A DNA stretch of 64,000 nucleotides from Paenibacillus rhizovicinus. GTDB lineage: Bacteria; Bacillota; Bacilli; Paenibacillales; Paenibacillaceae. Where the stretch lies: positions 1,755,001-1,819,000 of the forward strand of contig NZ_CP048286.1 in assembly GCF_010365285.1 (NCBI RefSeq), written 5' to 3'. Below, in pieces: positions 43,457-52,671 of the stretch. Made by a program: the position numbers and the translations under genes. Every line of letters starts with the position of its first letter. The first letter of the stretch is position 1. The notes beneath the pieces were generated by a model. The model did not search any database. It saw nothing but the letters and a program-made list of their open reading frames with translations, and was not told where the DNA came from.

Positions 43457-44551
43457 TTAGCAGCTTATTTTGCCGATCGCTGTTAAAATAGATTCTTTAA
43501 CGCTATCTTCAGTATAATTTTCTTTCGCTCGATTATAGGAAGATAGTGAATATCGACTCCATGAGTCGTCCTGTATAATCTTATCAATAATATTTACGTA
43601 TTTTTCTGCATCTATCTCGTTTACTACTAGTTCAGGCATTGCAACAATACTGCTGTTAAATCCAACAGCACTAACCACAGGTACTACACCGAAGGTCATA
43701 GCTTCTGTTAGAGAGTTTGAATGCCCTTCTTTTTTCTCTTGTGACGGAAAAATAAAAAAATGTGCCTTCTGCAATTCTGTACTAATTTGATCGAAAGGCA
43801 GCTGACCCAGAATTCTAATAGTAATGTCTGGAATACCCAATTCCACTATACGTTGAACAAGAATCTCTTTATATTCTTCTGAATATGCACCAATAATTGT
43901 AGCTTCAACTCTATAGCCCCTATTCAAAAGTTGTCCGCATGTGTCTATTAATACTGATACATTCTTTGACTCCGTTACTCTCCCGAAATAGATAAGTTGA
44001 ATAATTTCCAATGGGCGATTTGCATTATATTTTCTCAAGTTTTTATTCAACACATAATTTGGAGTATACACTGAGTGTTTTCTATATTTTTGTTTTATAA
44101 ATTCCATGTACTCAATCCCTTGGCAAAAAACGATATCTGCCTTTTTAAGGATAAAGTCCATTAGCATTTTGTAAATTTTTCCATACTCTTGATAGGCTTT
44201 CACCATTCTTCCATTTCTAGCTTCATATATAATTTTATATTTCAGCATCTTACCAGTAAGTAAAATAATCCATTCAAGAAGTATATTTTTTTCATAAAAT
44301 CCAACAATATAGAGGATAGCCTTTTTGTTATTTAGCAAGTTTTTCAAGATAAGCCGGTATCCATTGAATGCAGATTTTACATACTTAATTAATCCACCTC
44401 CCATATTAGGTTTATCAATGGTTATGACTTTATATCCACCGTCCATTAATATTTCCCTAGTTCTTCGACAACCTATTTCTCCGCCACCTAGGAGATGTGG
44501 AGGCAAATCTGTCCCTACTGGCGCATAAAATATTACCGTATCATTGTTCAT
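43457..44551 (-). CDS. GT4-type glycosyltransferase
   Basis: A 364-residue GT-B enzyme: YAPVGTDLPPHLLGGGEIGC at the N-terminus, YFGRVTESKNVSVLIDTCGQ and SQEKKEGHSNSLTEAMTFG (donor site) in the second half. The ATG at 44551 has GAGGG 7 bp upstream and touches the end of the GT26 gene, implying coupling. The sugar is unknown. Confidence 0.85.
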   Translation of the reverse strand: MNNDTVIFYAPVGTDLPPHLLGGGEIGCRRTREILMDGGYKVITIDKPNMGGGLIKYVKSAFNGYRLILKNLLNNKKAILYIVGFYEKNILLEWIILLTGKMLKYKIIYEARNGRMVKAYQEYGKIYKMLMDFILKKADIVFCQGIEYMEFIKQKYRKHSVYTPNYVLNKNLRKYNANRPLEIIQLIYFGRVTESKNVSVLIDTCGQLLNRGYRVEATIIGAYSEEYKEILVQRIVELGIPDITIRILGQLPFDQISTELQKAHFFIFPSQEKKEGHSNSLTEAMTFGVVPVVSAVGFNSSIVAMPELVVNEIDAEKYVNIIDKIIQDDSWSRYSLSSYNRAKENYTEDSVKESILTAIGKISC

Positions 44552-44552
44552 A

Positions 44553-45356
44553 CTATTTCCCTCTCGCAACAAGCCATAAAAACTTCGTGTTTGTTTTGAT
44601 ATATCTCATAAATAGCCGTTCGGGATCTTGCAGCAAACGATACACCCACTCAAGATTGCTCCTCTGCATCCATTCTGGTGCACGCTTGATGTTACCAGCA
44701 TAATAATCGAAACCCGCTCCCACCCCGACCATAAGGCCTTTAACTTTTGACTGATGTGCTGCCATCCAATTCTCCTGTTTTGGTGCACCAAGCCCTACCC
44801 AGATAAAATCAGATCTCGTAACATTAATCTCCTCAATAATCGCTGCATCTTCTTCAGCTGTTAAAGAGTGAAAAGGAGGGCTGTACATACCGGCAATCTC
44901 TAGGTATGGGTAGTTTTGTTTTAACTTTTGAAAGAGTTTCTCCAATGTTTCTTTTGTAGAGCCGTAGAAGTAATGGCGATAGCCTTTCTCAGCAGATATC
45001 TTGAATATCTCCCCCATGAGACTTGGGCCAGTCGTTCGTGCCATATTATCATGGCCACGTATTCTTCCCAATGTAGACAGAGGGCCACCATCAGGAATCG
45101 CCATAATTCCTCCATTTTGAACTGCAAGATAGGAAGGCTCGTCATAGCTGGTCACTGTGGTGTGGACATTGGACACACAAATGTAATCGCCGTCCAAGCT
45201 CTTAATATTTTCGTTTAAATAATTAACCAACCAATCCATATTAATTGCAGCTATATTTACTCCCAAGATATCACATGTAGGGATCTTCGATTTATCAACT
45301 GTTCGAATAACATCTTTAATAAGCGGATCTGTAATTTCACTTAATACACTTGCCAT
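44553..45356 (-). CDS. WecG/TagA/CpsF (GT26) glycosyltransferase
   Basis: A 267-residue GT26 enzyme with VSNVHTTVTSYDEP, AIPDGGPLSTLGRIRG, YFYGSTKETLEKL and FIWVGLGAPKQENWMAAH, the family's conserved blocks in order. GT26 enzymes add the second sugar to the undecaprenyl-linked first sugar at the membrane face. GGGAG lies before the ATG. Confidence 0.9.
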   Translation of the reverse strand: MASVLSEITDPLIKDVIRTVDKSKIPTCDILGVNIAAINMDWLVNYLNENIKSLDGDYICVSNVHTTVTSYDEPSYLAVQNGGIMAIPDGGPLSTLGRIRGHDNMARTTGPSLMGEIFKISAEKGYRHYFYGSTKETLEKLFQKLKQNYPYLEIAGMYSPPFHSLTAEEDAAIIEEINVTRSDFIWVGLGAPKQENWMAAHQSKVKGLMVGVGAGFDYYAGNIKRAPEWMQRSNLEWVYRLLQDPERLFMRYIKTNTKFLWLVARGK

Positions 45357-45420
45357 TCGTGTATTCTCCCATACTCATAAATTATCTCAAGATAAATTCA
45401 CTGCCTTTAAACAATTCATA

Positions 45421-47378
<1,958 letters not shown>

Positions 47379-47404
47379 GTTTACACCCTCTATATTCGTT
47401 CATA

Positions 47405-48118
47405 TTAGAATGCATCCTTTGATCCAAGCAGTACTTTGACGGTCTTCAGCAAAATCCTAAGATCGAACATCAGGCTTCGTTCGTTTATGTATTGTAAATC
47501 GAGCTCGACCATCTCGCTAAAGCTTAGCTCGTTCCTACCGCTTACTTGCCACAGCCCCGTACATCCCGGCGTTGCTTTCAAACGTAATTTGTCATAACTC
47601 GTGTATTCATTGACTTCGCGAGGAAGTGGTGGCCTTGGACCAACGAGCGACATATCGCCGCGAATCACGTTCCACAATTGCGGTAGCTCGTCAATGCTTG
47701 TTTTACGTATAAACTTGCCCACTCTGGTTATACGGGGATCATTCTTCATCTTAAACATAGCCCCATTTATTTCGTTTCGATTCAACAGCCCGGCAAGCAG
47801 TTCTTCCGCGTTGGAAACCATCGAACGAAATTTAAACATTCTAAATGGCCTCTCGTTTCTACCAATTCGAGTTTGATAGAAGAAAATTGGACCGTGAGGG
47901 TCCTCAACCTTTATCACAATGGCTACAATTACGAATAACGGCAGTAAACAAATTAGACCAATCGCAGCGCCAATAATATCTGTTGCCCGCTTTAACATTA
48001 AGTAGAGCCTTACATTTCTTCGTTGTTCTAGAGCCAACTGTTCGATGGATGGAACAGCCACAGTGTAGCTTCTCTCAAGTGCTATGTCTCGATCATTCCG
48101 CTGTGTGGATAAACTCAT
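47405..48118 (-). CDS. Undecaprenyl-phosphate sugar phosphotransferase
   Basis: A 237-residue initiating transferase of the WcaJ/RfbP/PglC type, with a re-entrant membrane helix (IIGAAIGLICLLPLFVIVAI, about 50-70) and the core MFKFRSMV, DPRITRVGKFIRKTSIDELP and MSLVGPRPPLPREV. It puts the first sugar phosphate on undecaprenyl phosphate. It is the short form without the N-terminal CoA-binding-like domain. GGGGTGAGGG lies before the ATG. Confidence 0.9.
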   Translation of the reverse strand: MSLSTQRNDRDIALERSYTVAVPSIEQLALEQRRNVRLYLMLKRATDIIGAAIGLICLLPLFVIVAIVIKVEDPHGPIFFYQTRIGRNERPFRMFKFRSMVSNAEELLAGLLNRNEINGAMFKMKNDPRITRVGKFIRKTSIDELPQLWNVIRGDMSLVGPRPPLPREVNEYTSYDKLRLKATPGCTGLWQVSGRNELSFSEMVELDLQYINERSLMFDLRILLKTVKVLLGSKDAF

Positions 48119-48135
48119 TCACCCTCACCCCGACC

Positions 48136-49026
48136 CTACAGGTTATATTTCTTCAATTGCTCATGTTCAATGATTTCTTCAAGCGCGGTCAGCAACGGAA
48201 GACGCAATTCATTATTCAACAATGCAAAGTCAAGCATCGTCGTAATAAAACCAAGCTTCTCCCCGACGTCGTATCGTTTGCCATCAAAATCGTATGCATA
48301 GACGCCTTCATCTTCATTCAACTTCTGTATGGCATCCGTCAATTGAATTTCTCCGCCTGCACCGCTCTCTTGCCGCTCAAGATAATCAAATATCCCGGGA
48401 GTAAGGATGTATCTTCCCATAATGGCTAAATTGGATGGCGCAGTTCCCAATTTCGGCTTCTCTACAAATTGTTTGACCGAATATAGTTTACCAACGGAGT
48501 CAAGCGGGTCTACTACACCATAACGCTCGGTTTGTTCAATGGAAATTGCCTGCACGCCGATAACGGATCGCTGCACGTGTTCATATTGCATGATAAGCTG
48601 TTTGGTACACGGTATCTCAGCGACAACGATGTCATCTCCCAGCAAAACCGCGAAAGGCTCGTCACCTATAAACTTACGGGCACACCATACCGCATGCCCA
48701 AGCCCCTTCGGCTCCTTCTGACGAATATAGTGAATTTCCACTTGAGATGATCGCCTTACCTCATCCAACAGCTCCAACTTACCTTTCTCCTGGAGGTTCG
48801 TCTCCAGCTCGAAAGCATTGTCGAAATGATCCTCAATGGCGCGTTTTCCTTTGCCCGTCACGATAATAATATCCTCAATGCCGGCTGCTATCGCTTCTTC
48901 GACAATGTACTGAATGGTAGGCTTGTCGACAATCGGGAGCATTTCCTTCGGCATCGCCTTGGTTGCGGGTAGGAACCTTGTGCCTAACCCCGCTGCAGGG
49001 ATAATGGCTTTACGAACCTTCTTCAT
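48136..49026 (-). CDS. galU: UTP-glucose-1-phosphate uridylyltransferase
   Basis: A 296-residue GalU making UDP-glucose: [20 protein letters not shown] and [12 protein letters not shown] at the N-terminus and [12 protein letters not shown] in the middle. Full length. It is the first gene after the EAR-like RNA and its terminator. UDP-glucose feeds Ugd here and could also link to the Leloir genes at 8-12 kb. Confidence 0.95.
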   Translation of the reverse strand: MKKVRKAIIPAAGLGTRFLPATKAMPKEMLPIVDKPTIQYIVEEAIAAGIEDIIIVTGKGKRAIEDHFDNAFELETNLQEKGKLELLDEVRRSSQVEIHYIRQKEPKGLGHAVWCARKFIGDEPFAVLLGDDIVVAEIPCTKQLIMQYEHVQRSVIGVQAISIEQTERYGVVDPLDSVGKLYSVKQFVEKPKLGTAPSNLAIMGRYILTPGIFDYLERQESGAGGEIQLTDAIQKLNEDEGVYAYDFDGKRYDVGEKLGFITTMLDFALLNNELRLPLLTALEEIIEHEQLKKYNL

Positions 49027-49087
49027 CTACACACATCCTATCCATGAATTCGATTCTCTATCTCTTCTTCTGCATCCTCAAGCTGCT

Positions 49088-49140
49088 AAAAAAAAGAGCT
49101 ATACTCTCTAATAACTAGAAAGTATAGCTCGCCTTTTTAG
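49088..49140 (-). terminator. Terminator inside the EPS operon, after the EAR-like RNA
   Basis: GAGCTATACTTTCTAG pairs with a near-perfect partner and the minus strand then runs into TTTTTTTT. It stands between the kinase gene and galU. Genes downstream would be silent without antitermination. Confidence 0.9.
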
Positions 49141-49144
49141 TTGT

Positions 49145-49265
49145 TAAAGCCGGGGCATTAAACCCCTCCTCACATCACACTCTCGACGATGAACGTCTAA
49201 GGCTCGTAAGCCCACAGCATGACCGAGTGTCTACGGTGATAAAGGTACAGTAGACATTACCTGAA
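49145..49265 (-). ncRNA. EAR-like (eps-associated) antitermination RNA
   Basis: On the minus strand AGGTA (49262-49258) pairs with TACCT (49247-49243), and GTCTAC (49255-49250) pairs with GTAGAC (49234-49229), forming an H-type pseudoknot. ACACTC (49230-49225) pairs with GAGTGT (49182-49177) around two small hairpins (49201-49213 and 49185-49197), and a GGGG/CCCC hairpin closes the 3' side. The position, after Wzz and kinase genes and directly before a terminator, is that of the B. subtilis EAR element, which lets RNA polymerase pass terminators. Confidence 0.75.
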
Positions 49266-49291
49266 CATTGAAACATCCTTCTATCTAACTG

Positions 49292-49984
49292 CTATTCCTT
49301 ACCGCCATAATAGTAGTAATAATACTGGCCATCAGCCTTGGATCGGCTGTTATTATTCAGAACGACGCCTAGAATCTTGGCCTTCACGTGATCTAAACTC
49401 GATTTCGCTTTCTTAACAAGTTCCTTTTTGACCTTTCCCGCATGCACCACGAGCAACACGCCATCGCAGAAAGATGAAACGATCAAACTGTCCGTTACGG
49501 CAAGCACCGGAGGCGTGTCGAATAAAATGACATCATAGATTTCCTTCACCTCTTCAAGAAACGAGAGCATCCTCTGCGAACCAAGAATTTCAGACGGATT
49601 CGGCGGAATTGGCCCGGAAGTAATGACGAACAAGTTATCCACACTTGTTTCCCGAATGACTTCCATGAGCGGAAACTGATTCAACAAAATACTTGTTAAC
49701 CCCGTTCTGTTCGTCAATTGGAACACTTGTTGCAAGGATGGCTTGCGCAGATCGGCATCGATCAGCAGCACACGTTTCCCTTCTTGTGCGTAAGTGACAG
49801 CTAAATTCGTAATCGTTGTTGTCTTTCCCTCACCAGATTTTGATGAAGCAACCATCAGTACTTTGATGTTCTGATCAATAGCAGAGAATTGAATGTTCGT
49901 CCGCAAGGATCGATACGCCTCAGAAATCGGAGACTTTGGATTTTCCATTGTAATCAAATTGTGGTTATTGTTTTGCCGTGGCAT
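49292..49984 (-). CDS. CpsD/CapB-type BY-kinase
   Basis: A 230-residue bacterial tyrosine kinase with NPKSPISEAYRSLRTNIQFS, Walker A SSKSGEGKTTTITNLA, Walker A' RVLLIDADLRKPSLQ and Walker B VILFDTPPVL. A cluster of six tyrosines near the C-terminus (DGQYYYYYYGGKE) is the autophosphorylation tail. It works with the Wzz protein as its membrane activator, controlling chain length and export. The ATG at 49984 gives the usual N-terminus; a GTG at 49996 is possible. Confidence 0.9.
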   Translation of the reverse strand: MPRQNNNHNLITMENPKSPISEAYRSLRTNIQFSAIDQNIKVLMVASSKSGEGKTTTITNLAVTYAQEGKRVLLIDADLRKPSLQQVFQLTNRTGLTSILLNQFPLMEVIRETSVDNLFVITSGPIPPNPSEILGSQRMLSFLEEVKEIYDVILFDTPPVLAVTDSLIVSSFCDGVLLVVHAGKVKKELVKKAKSSLDHVKAKILGVVLNNNSRSKADGQYYYYYYGGKE

Positions 49985-50714
49985 ATGCTCCCTCACCTAC
50001 CTGTTTATTAGTTACTCGGGATCTTCGCGGTGATAGATCGGATTTGTTTATTTTGGAAATATAAGTTAGCATCGGAAGATCAATTGTCTTAAGAACATCT
50101 TCTTCTGATTTAATCGTATCATCCAGATAATCCATTAAGTACACTAAACCTACAGCAAGGACCAGTGAGATTATTAAGCTGTAGATAATCATTGTAAGGG
50201 GACCCTTATTTATGGGATATGCTTCTTCATCCAAATCAGCCTTCGAAAGAATCGTAACATTGTCTACTTTCATGATAGAAGGGATTTCGTCTTTAAAAAC
50301 AATTGCTACTGCATTCGCAATTTCAACAGCTCGTTTATAAGATAAATCCGTTGCATATATATTCATAACTTGTGAATCATTCGCCGAACTTACAGAAATG
50401 CTAGAACTAATCTCATTCGCGGTAAGATTAAGTTTTGGATAGCTAGCGACTACTTTATCAAGAATTGCCGACGAGTAGATAATTTCTTTATAAGAATTAA
50501 CGATCATAATATTGGATTGCACCACATTGTAATCCAGCATCTGCGTTCCGTTGTAATTATAGGATTGATTAACAATTAGCTTAGCCGTTGCTGAGTAGAC
50601 TGAATCCGTAAACATATAACTCTTAATGCCAGTCAAAACACAGGCAAAGACAACGATAATGCTGATCAGCCACATTTTCTTTCGAATCACTTGCATATAT
50701 TGTTTAAGTTCCAC
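49965..50714 (-). CDS. Wzz/YveK-type chain-length regulator
   Basis: A 249-residue protein with two membrane helices (about 14-33 and 175-195) bracketing an outer domain, the Wzz layout. The C-terminal cytoplasmic tail is the usual activator of the partner kinase, whose gene overlaps by 20 bp. GTG start with GGAGG 8 bp upstream. Confidence 0.9.
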   Translation of the reverse strand: MELKQYMQVIRKKMWLISIIVVFACVLTGIKSYMFTDSVYSATAKLIVNQSYNYNGTQMLDYNVVQSNIMIVNSYKEIIYSSAILDKVVASYPKLNLTANEISSSISVSSANDSQVMNIYATDLSYKRAVEIANAVAIVFKDEIPSIMKVDNVTILSKADLDEEAYPINKGPLTMIIYSLIISLVLAVGLVYLMDYLDDTIKSEEDVLKTIDLPMLTYISKINKSDLSPRRSRVTNKQVGEGAYATAKQ

Positions 50715-50747
50715 GTGAGTAACCTCCGATATAGTAGTTAAGGGCGA

Positions 50748-51503
50748 CTACCAAAACAGCTTGCGCCTCACCTTTCCAGGTGAATCAATAACGATTTCTT
50801 CATTCTGGAGCAGTCTAGCGCCGTACTCGATATAGCGGCCGACGACATCCTTACCGATTGAACGTTCAATGATACGAAACGCCGCTTCAAGCGCGAAATT
50901 ACGCTGTTGATTATGATGCGCATCTGATGAAACAAAATGTATCATACTACTTTTGCAGAGCTGCAACGATAACTTCTGTATTTTCCTGCCGAAATAACCC
51001 GTTAACGAATGCGAGGTTAACTGACATAGTGCTCCTTGCTCAATCCAGGAACTCATCAATGACGGTGATGCAATCGCTTCTTTGTTCCTTTCAGGATGGG
51101 CAATTACAGGCACCAGGCCACGGACGCGAAGCTCATGAATCATATCGTTCAAGTATGAGGGCACATGACTCGGGGGAAGCTCAATCAGGATATAACGGCT
51201 GCCAGCCAAGGTTAGCAGCTGCTGTTTCTCCCATTCATCCAGTAAGTCTGCATGAATTCGAATCTCCTGACCTGCATGTACCTTAATGGGAAGCGAGTGC
51301 CTGCTGTACCACTCGTTGAGCGCTTCAACATTCCTTCGAACGATATTAGGCGGCGTTTCGAAAGTACCATCTCCGTGATGCGGCGTTGCAATAATGTCAG
51401 TAATTCCTTGCTCGACAGCGTGTATGGCCATTTCCAGCGACTCGTCCTTGCTTTGGGCTCCGTCATCTATCCCGGGTAGGATGTGGGAGTGAATTTCAAT
51501 CAT
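50748..51503 (-). CDS. CpsB/YwqE-type tyrosine phosphatase
   Basis: A 251-residue PHP-domain metal-dependent phosphatase that reverses BY-kinase autophosphorylation. IEIHSHILPGIDDGAQS, ATPHHGDG, PVIAHPERN and HFVSSDAHHNQQR hold the metal ligands. The ATG at 51503 with AAGGTGG upstream gives the family start; the GTG at 51512 overlaps the ribosome site. It is the first gene of the EPS operon. Confidence 0.9.
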   Translation of the reverse strand: MIEIHSHILPGIDDGAQSKDESLEMAIHAVEQGITDIIATPHHGDGTFETPPNIVRRNVEALNEWYSRHSLPIKVHAGQEIRIHADLLDEWEKQQLLTLAGSRYILIELPPSHVPSYLNDMIHELRVRGLVPVIAHPERNKEAIASPSLMSSWIEQGALCQLTSHSLTGYFGRKIQKLSLQLCKSSMIHFVSSDAHHNQQRNFALEAAFRIIERSIGKDVVGRYIEYGARLLQNEEIVIDSPGKVRRKLFW

Positions 51504-51593
51504 GCTTGCCACCTTACCAAAAAAAATTTGTCATGAGATGCCTAATGAACACGTATAAATCCGCTTGCTTCGGGTCATGATGAGAGTAAATTA

Positions 51594-51610
51594 AGATACA
51601 TTATGTATCA
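51594..51610. promoter_or_regulatory. TGATAC-N5-GTATCA-type operator, EPS leader
   Basis: AGATACATTATGTATCA contains the perfect 15-bp palindrome GATACATTATGTATC (51595-51609). It lies just downstream of the EPS promoter start, between the EPS operon and the XRE gene. Confidence 0.7.
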
Positions 51611-51622
51611 CTTGTTGATCTA

Positions 51623-51651
51623 ACTTTACGATACAGAACGTAACATGTCAA
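51623..51651 (-). promoter_or_regulatory. EPS operon promoter with operator in the spacer
   Basis: On the minus strand -35 TTGACA (51646-51651) and -10 TAAAGT (51623-51628) are 17 bp apart and the spacer is TGTTACGTTCTGTATCG, a quasi-palindrome of the TGATAC-N5-GTATCA type. The design is the same as at the RiPP promoter (31253-31281). Confidence 0.7.
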
Positions 51652-51755
51652 TACCCTTTTCATGATTTTAAGCTTTTTGCGACGTTTTGTAACTTAGCAT
51701 GCATTTGTAAGCGTTTCGTTATAATATGGAGTTATAGCTAGTTAGGAGGAGAAAT

Positions 51756-52124
51756 ATGAACATCGGAAGTATCATTTATAAACTGAGGGAAGATCGGGGT
51801 TGGACTCAGGAACAGACAGCCGGACTGCTTGGTATTTCTCGCGCTGCACTGTCTCATTATGAGAAAAATCGTCGCGAACCGGATTCCGAGACATTGTCGA
51901 AATTCGCCGATCTGTTCAATGTGTCCGTCGACTATTTGGTCGGCCGAACCACTGTTCCTCACATCACTTTGGATGAGCCTGTTCGAGAATTTGTCGATCA
52001 ATTAGAGCTGTCCGAAGAAGAAATCCTTCGCAAATTCGATTTAACTATAGATGGTGTTAAGTTATCTCCCGAGGAAGCGCGTAATTTCATCGCATTCGTT
52101 CGTGCAGCACGCGATATGAAATAG
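51756..52124 (+). CDS. XRE-family repressor next to the EPS operon
   Basis: A 122-residue regulator with an XRE helix-turn-helix (residues 1-62; WTQEQTAGLLGISRAALSHY) and a C-terminal helical domain (about 75-122) ending LTIDGVKLSPEEARNFIAFV. It is divergent from the EPS operon, with operators in between, and recalls SinR in size and position. GGAGG lies 6 bp before the ATG and a TATAAT lies at 51720-51725. The C-terminal domain has a stand-alone paralogue at 23148. It is the best candidate to bind the TGATAC boxes. Confidence 0.8.
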   Translation: MNIGSIIYKLREDRGWTQEQTAGLLGISRAALSHYEKNRREPDSETLSKFADLFNVSVDYLVGRTTVPHITLDEPVREFVDQLELSEEEILRKFDLTIDGVKLSPEEARNFIAFVRAARDMK

Positions 52125-52142
52125 CAATCCCTTGTATCACAA

Positions 52143-52182
52143 TAAAAAACCATAGCCGGTTGAACGGCTATGGTTTTTTATT
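52143..52182 (+). terminator. Terminator of the XRE gene
   Basis: AAAAACCATAGCCG pairs with CGGCTATGGTTTTT around GTTGAA. It is symmetric and may also end the convergent gene at 52222. Confidence 0.9.
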
Positions 52183-52221
52183 GTAACTTATTGGGTATTG
52201 CATTATGTATATTATGTATGA

Positions 52222-52416
52222 TTATTGCTTTCCCTCTAATGATGGAAGACCATCCGGCCAATCCGCACGATCAATCCCAAGCTGCTCGAGAATTTCCAGG
52301 ACATCCAACTGTACCGTCTGGGACGTTGTACCTCCATCACTGCCTTGATCACGCTTCTTCATCAAACTCCGGACCTGACTTCCCCACAACCTATTCCTCA
52401 TTTGAATTTCAGCCAC
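52222..52416 (-). CDS. Small protein paralogous to the one at 23421
   Basis: A 64-residue protein starting at a GTG with GGGAGAGG 6 bp upstream. The second half (VQLDVLEILEQLGIDRADW) aligns with the first 20 residues of the small protein at 23421-23609. The basic N-terminal half (NRLWGSQVRSLMKKRDQ) has no counterpart there. It is convergent with the XRE gene. The function is unknown; the shared neighbourhood suggests it acts in the same circuit. Confidence 0.55.
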   Translation of the reverse strand: MAEIQMRNRLWGSQVRSLMKKRDQGSDGGTTSQTVQLDVLEILEQLGIDRADWPDGLPSLEGKQ

Positions 52417-52609
52417 TATGAACCTCTCCCTTTATCTTCTCTATCCCTCTATATCTCTGCTGACTCGCTTGTTCGCACTTCCATTATATCCAGTCCTATC
52501 CAAAAAGGTTGTCGAAGGTTGCGCGCTTAAACTCACATTTAAGTACTAATTTTGTCGTTTTTTACTCAATTGTTAGCGAAACTCATACTTTCCTCACAAA
52601 TTAAGACCA

Positions 52610-52650
52610 CAAAAAAAAGCTGACAGTGAATGATCCACTGCCAGCTTATG
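52610..52650 (-). terminator. Terminator of gltB
   Basis: AAGCTGNCAGTG pairs with its complement around GATCATT and the minus strand runs into TTTTTTTTT, 22 bp after the stop. Confidence 0.9.
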
Positions 52651-52671
52651 TTGTTTCTGTCCCAGTTATGC

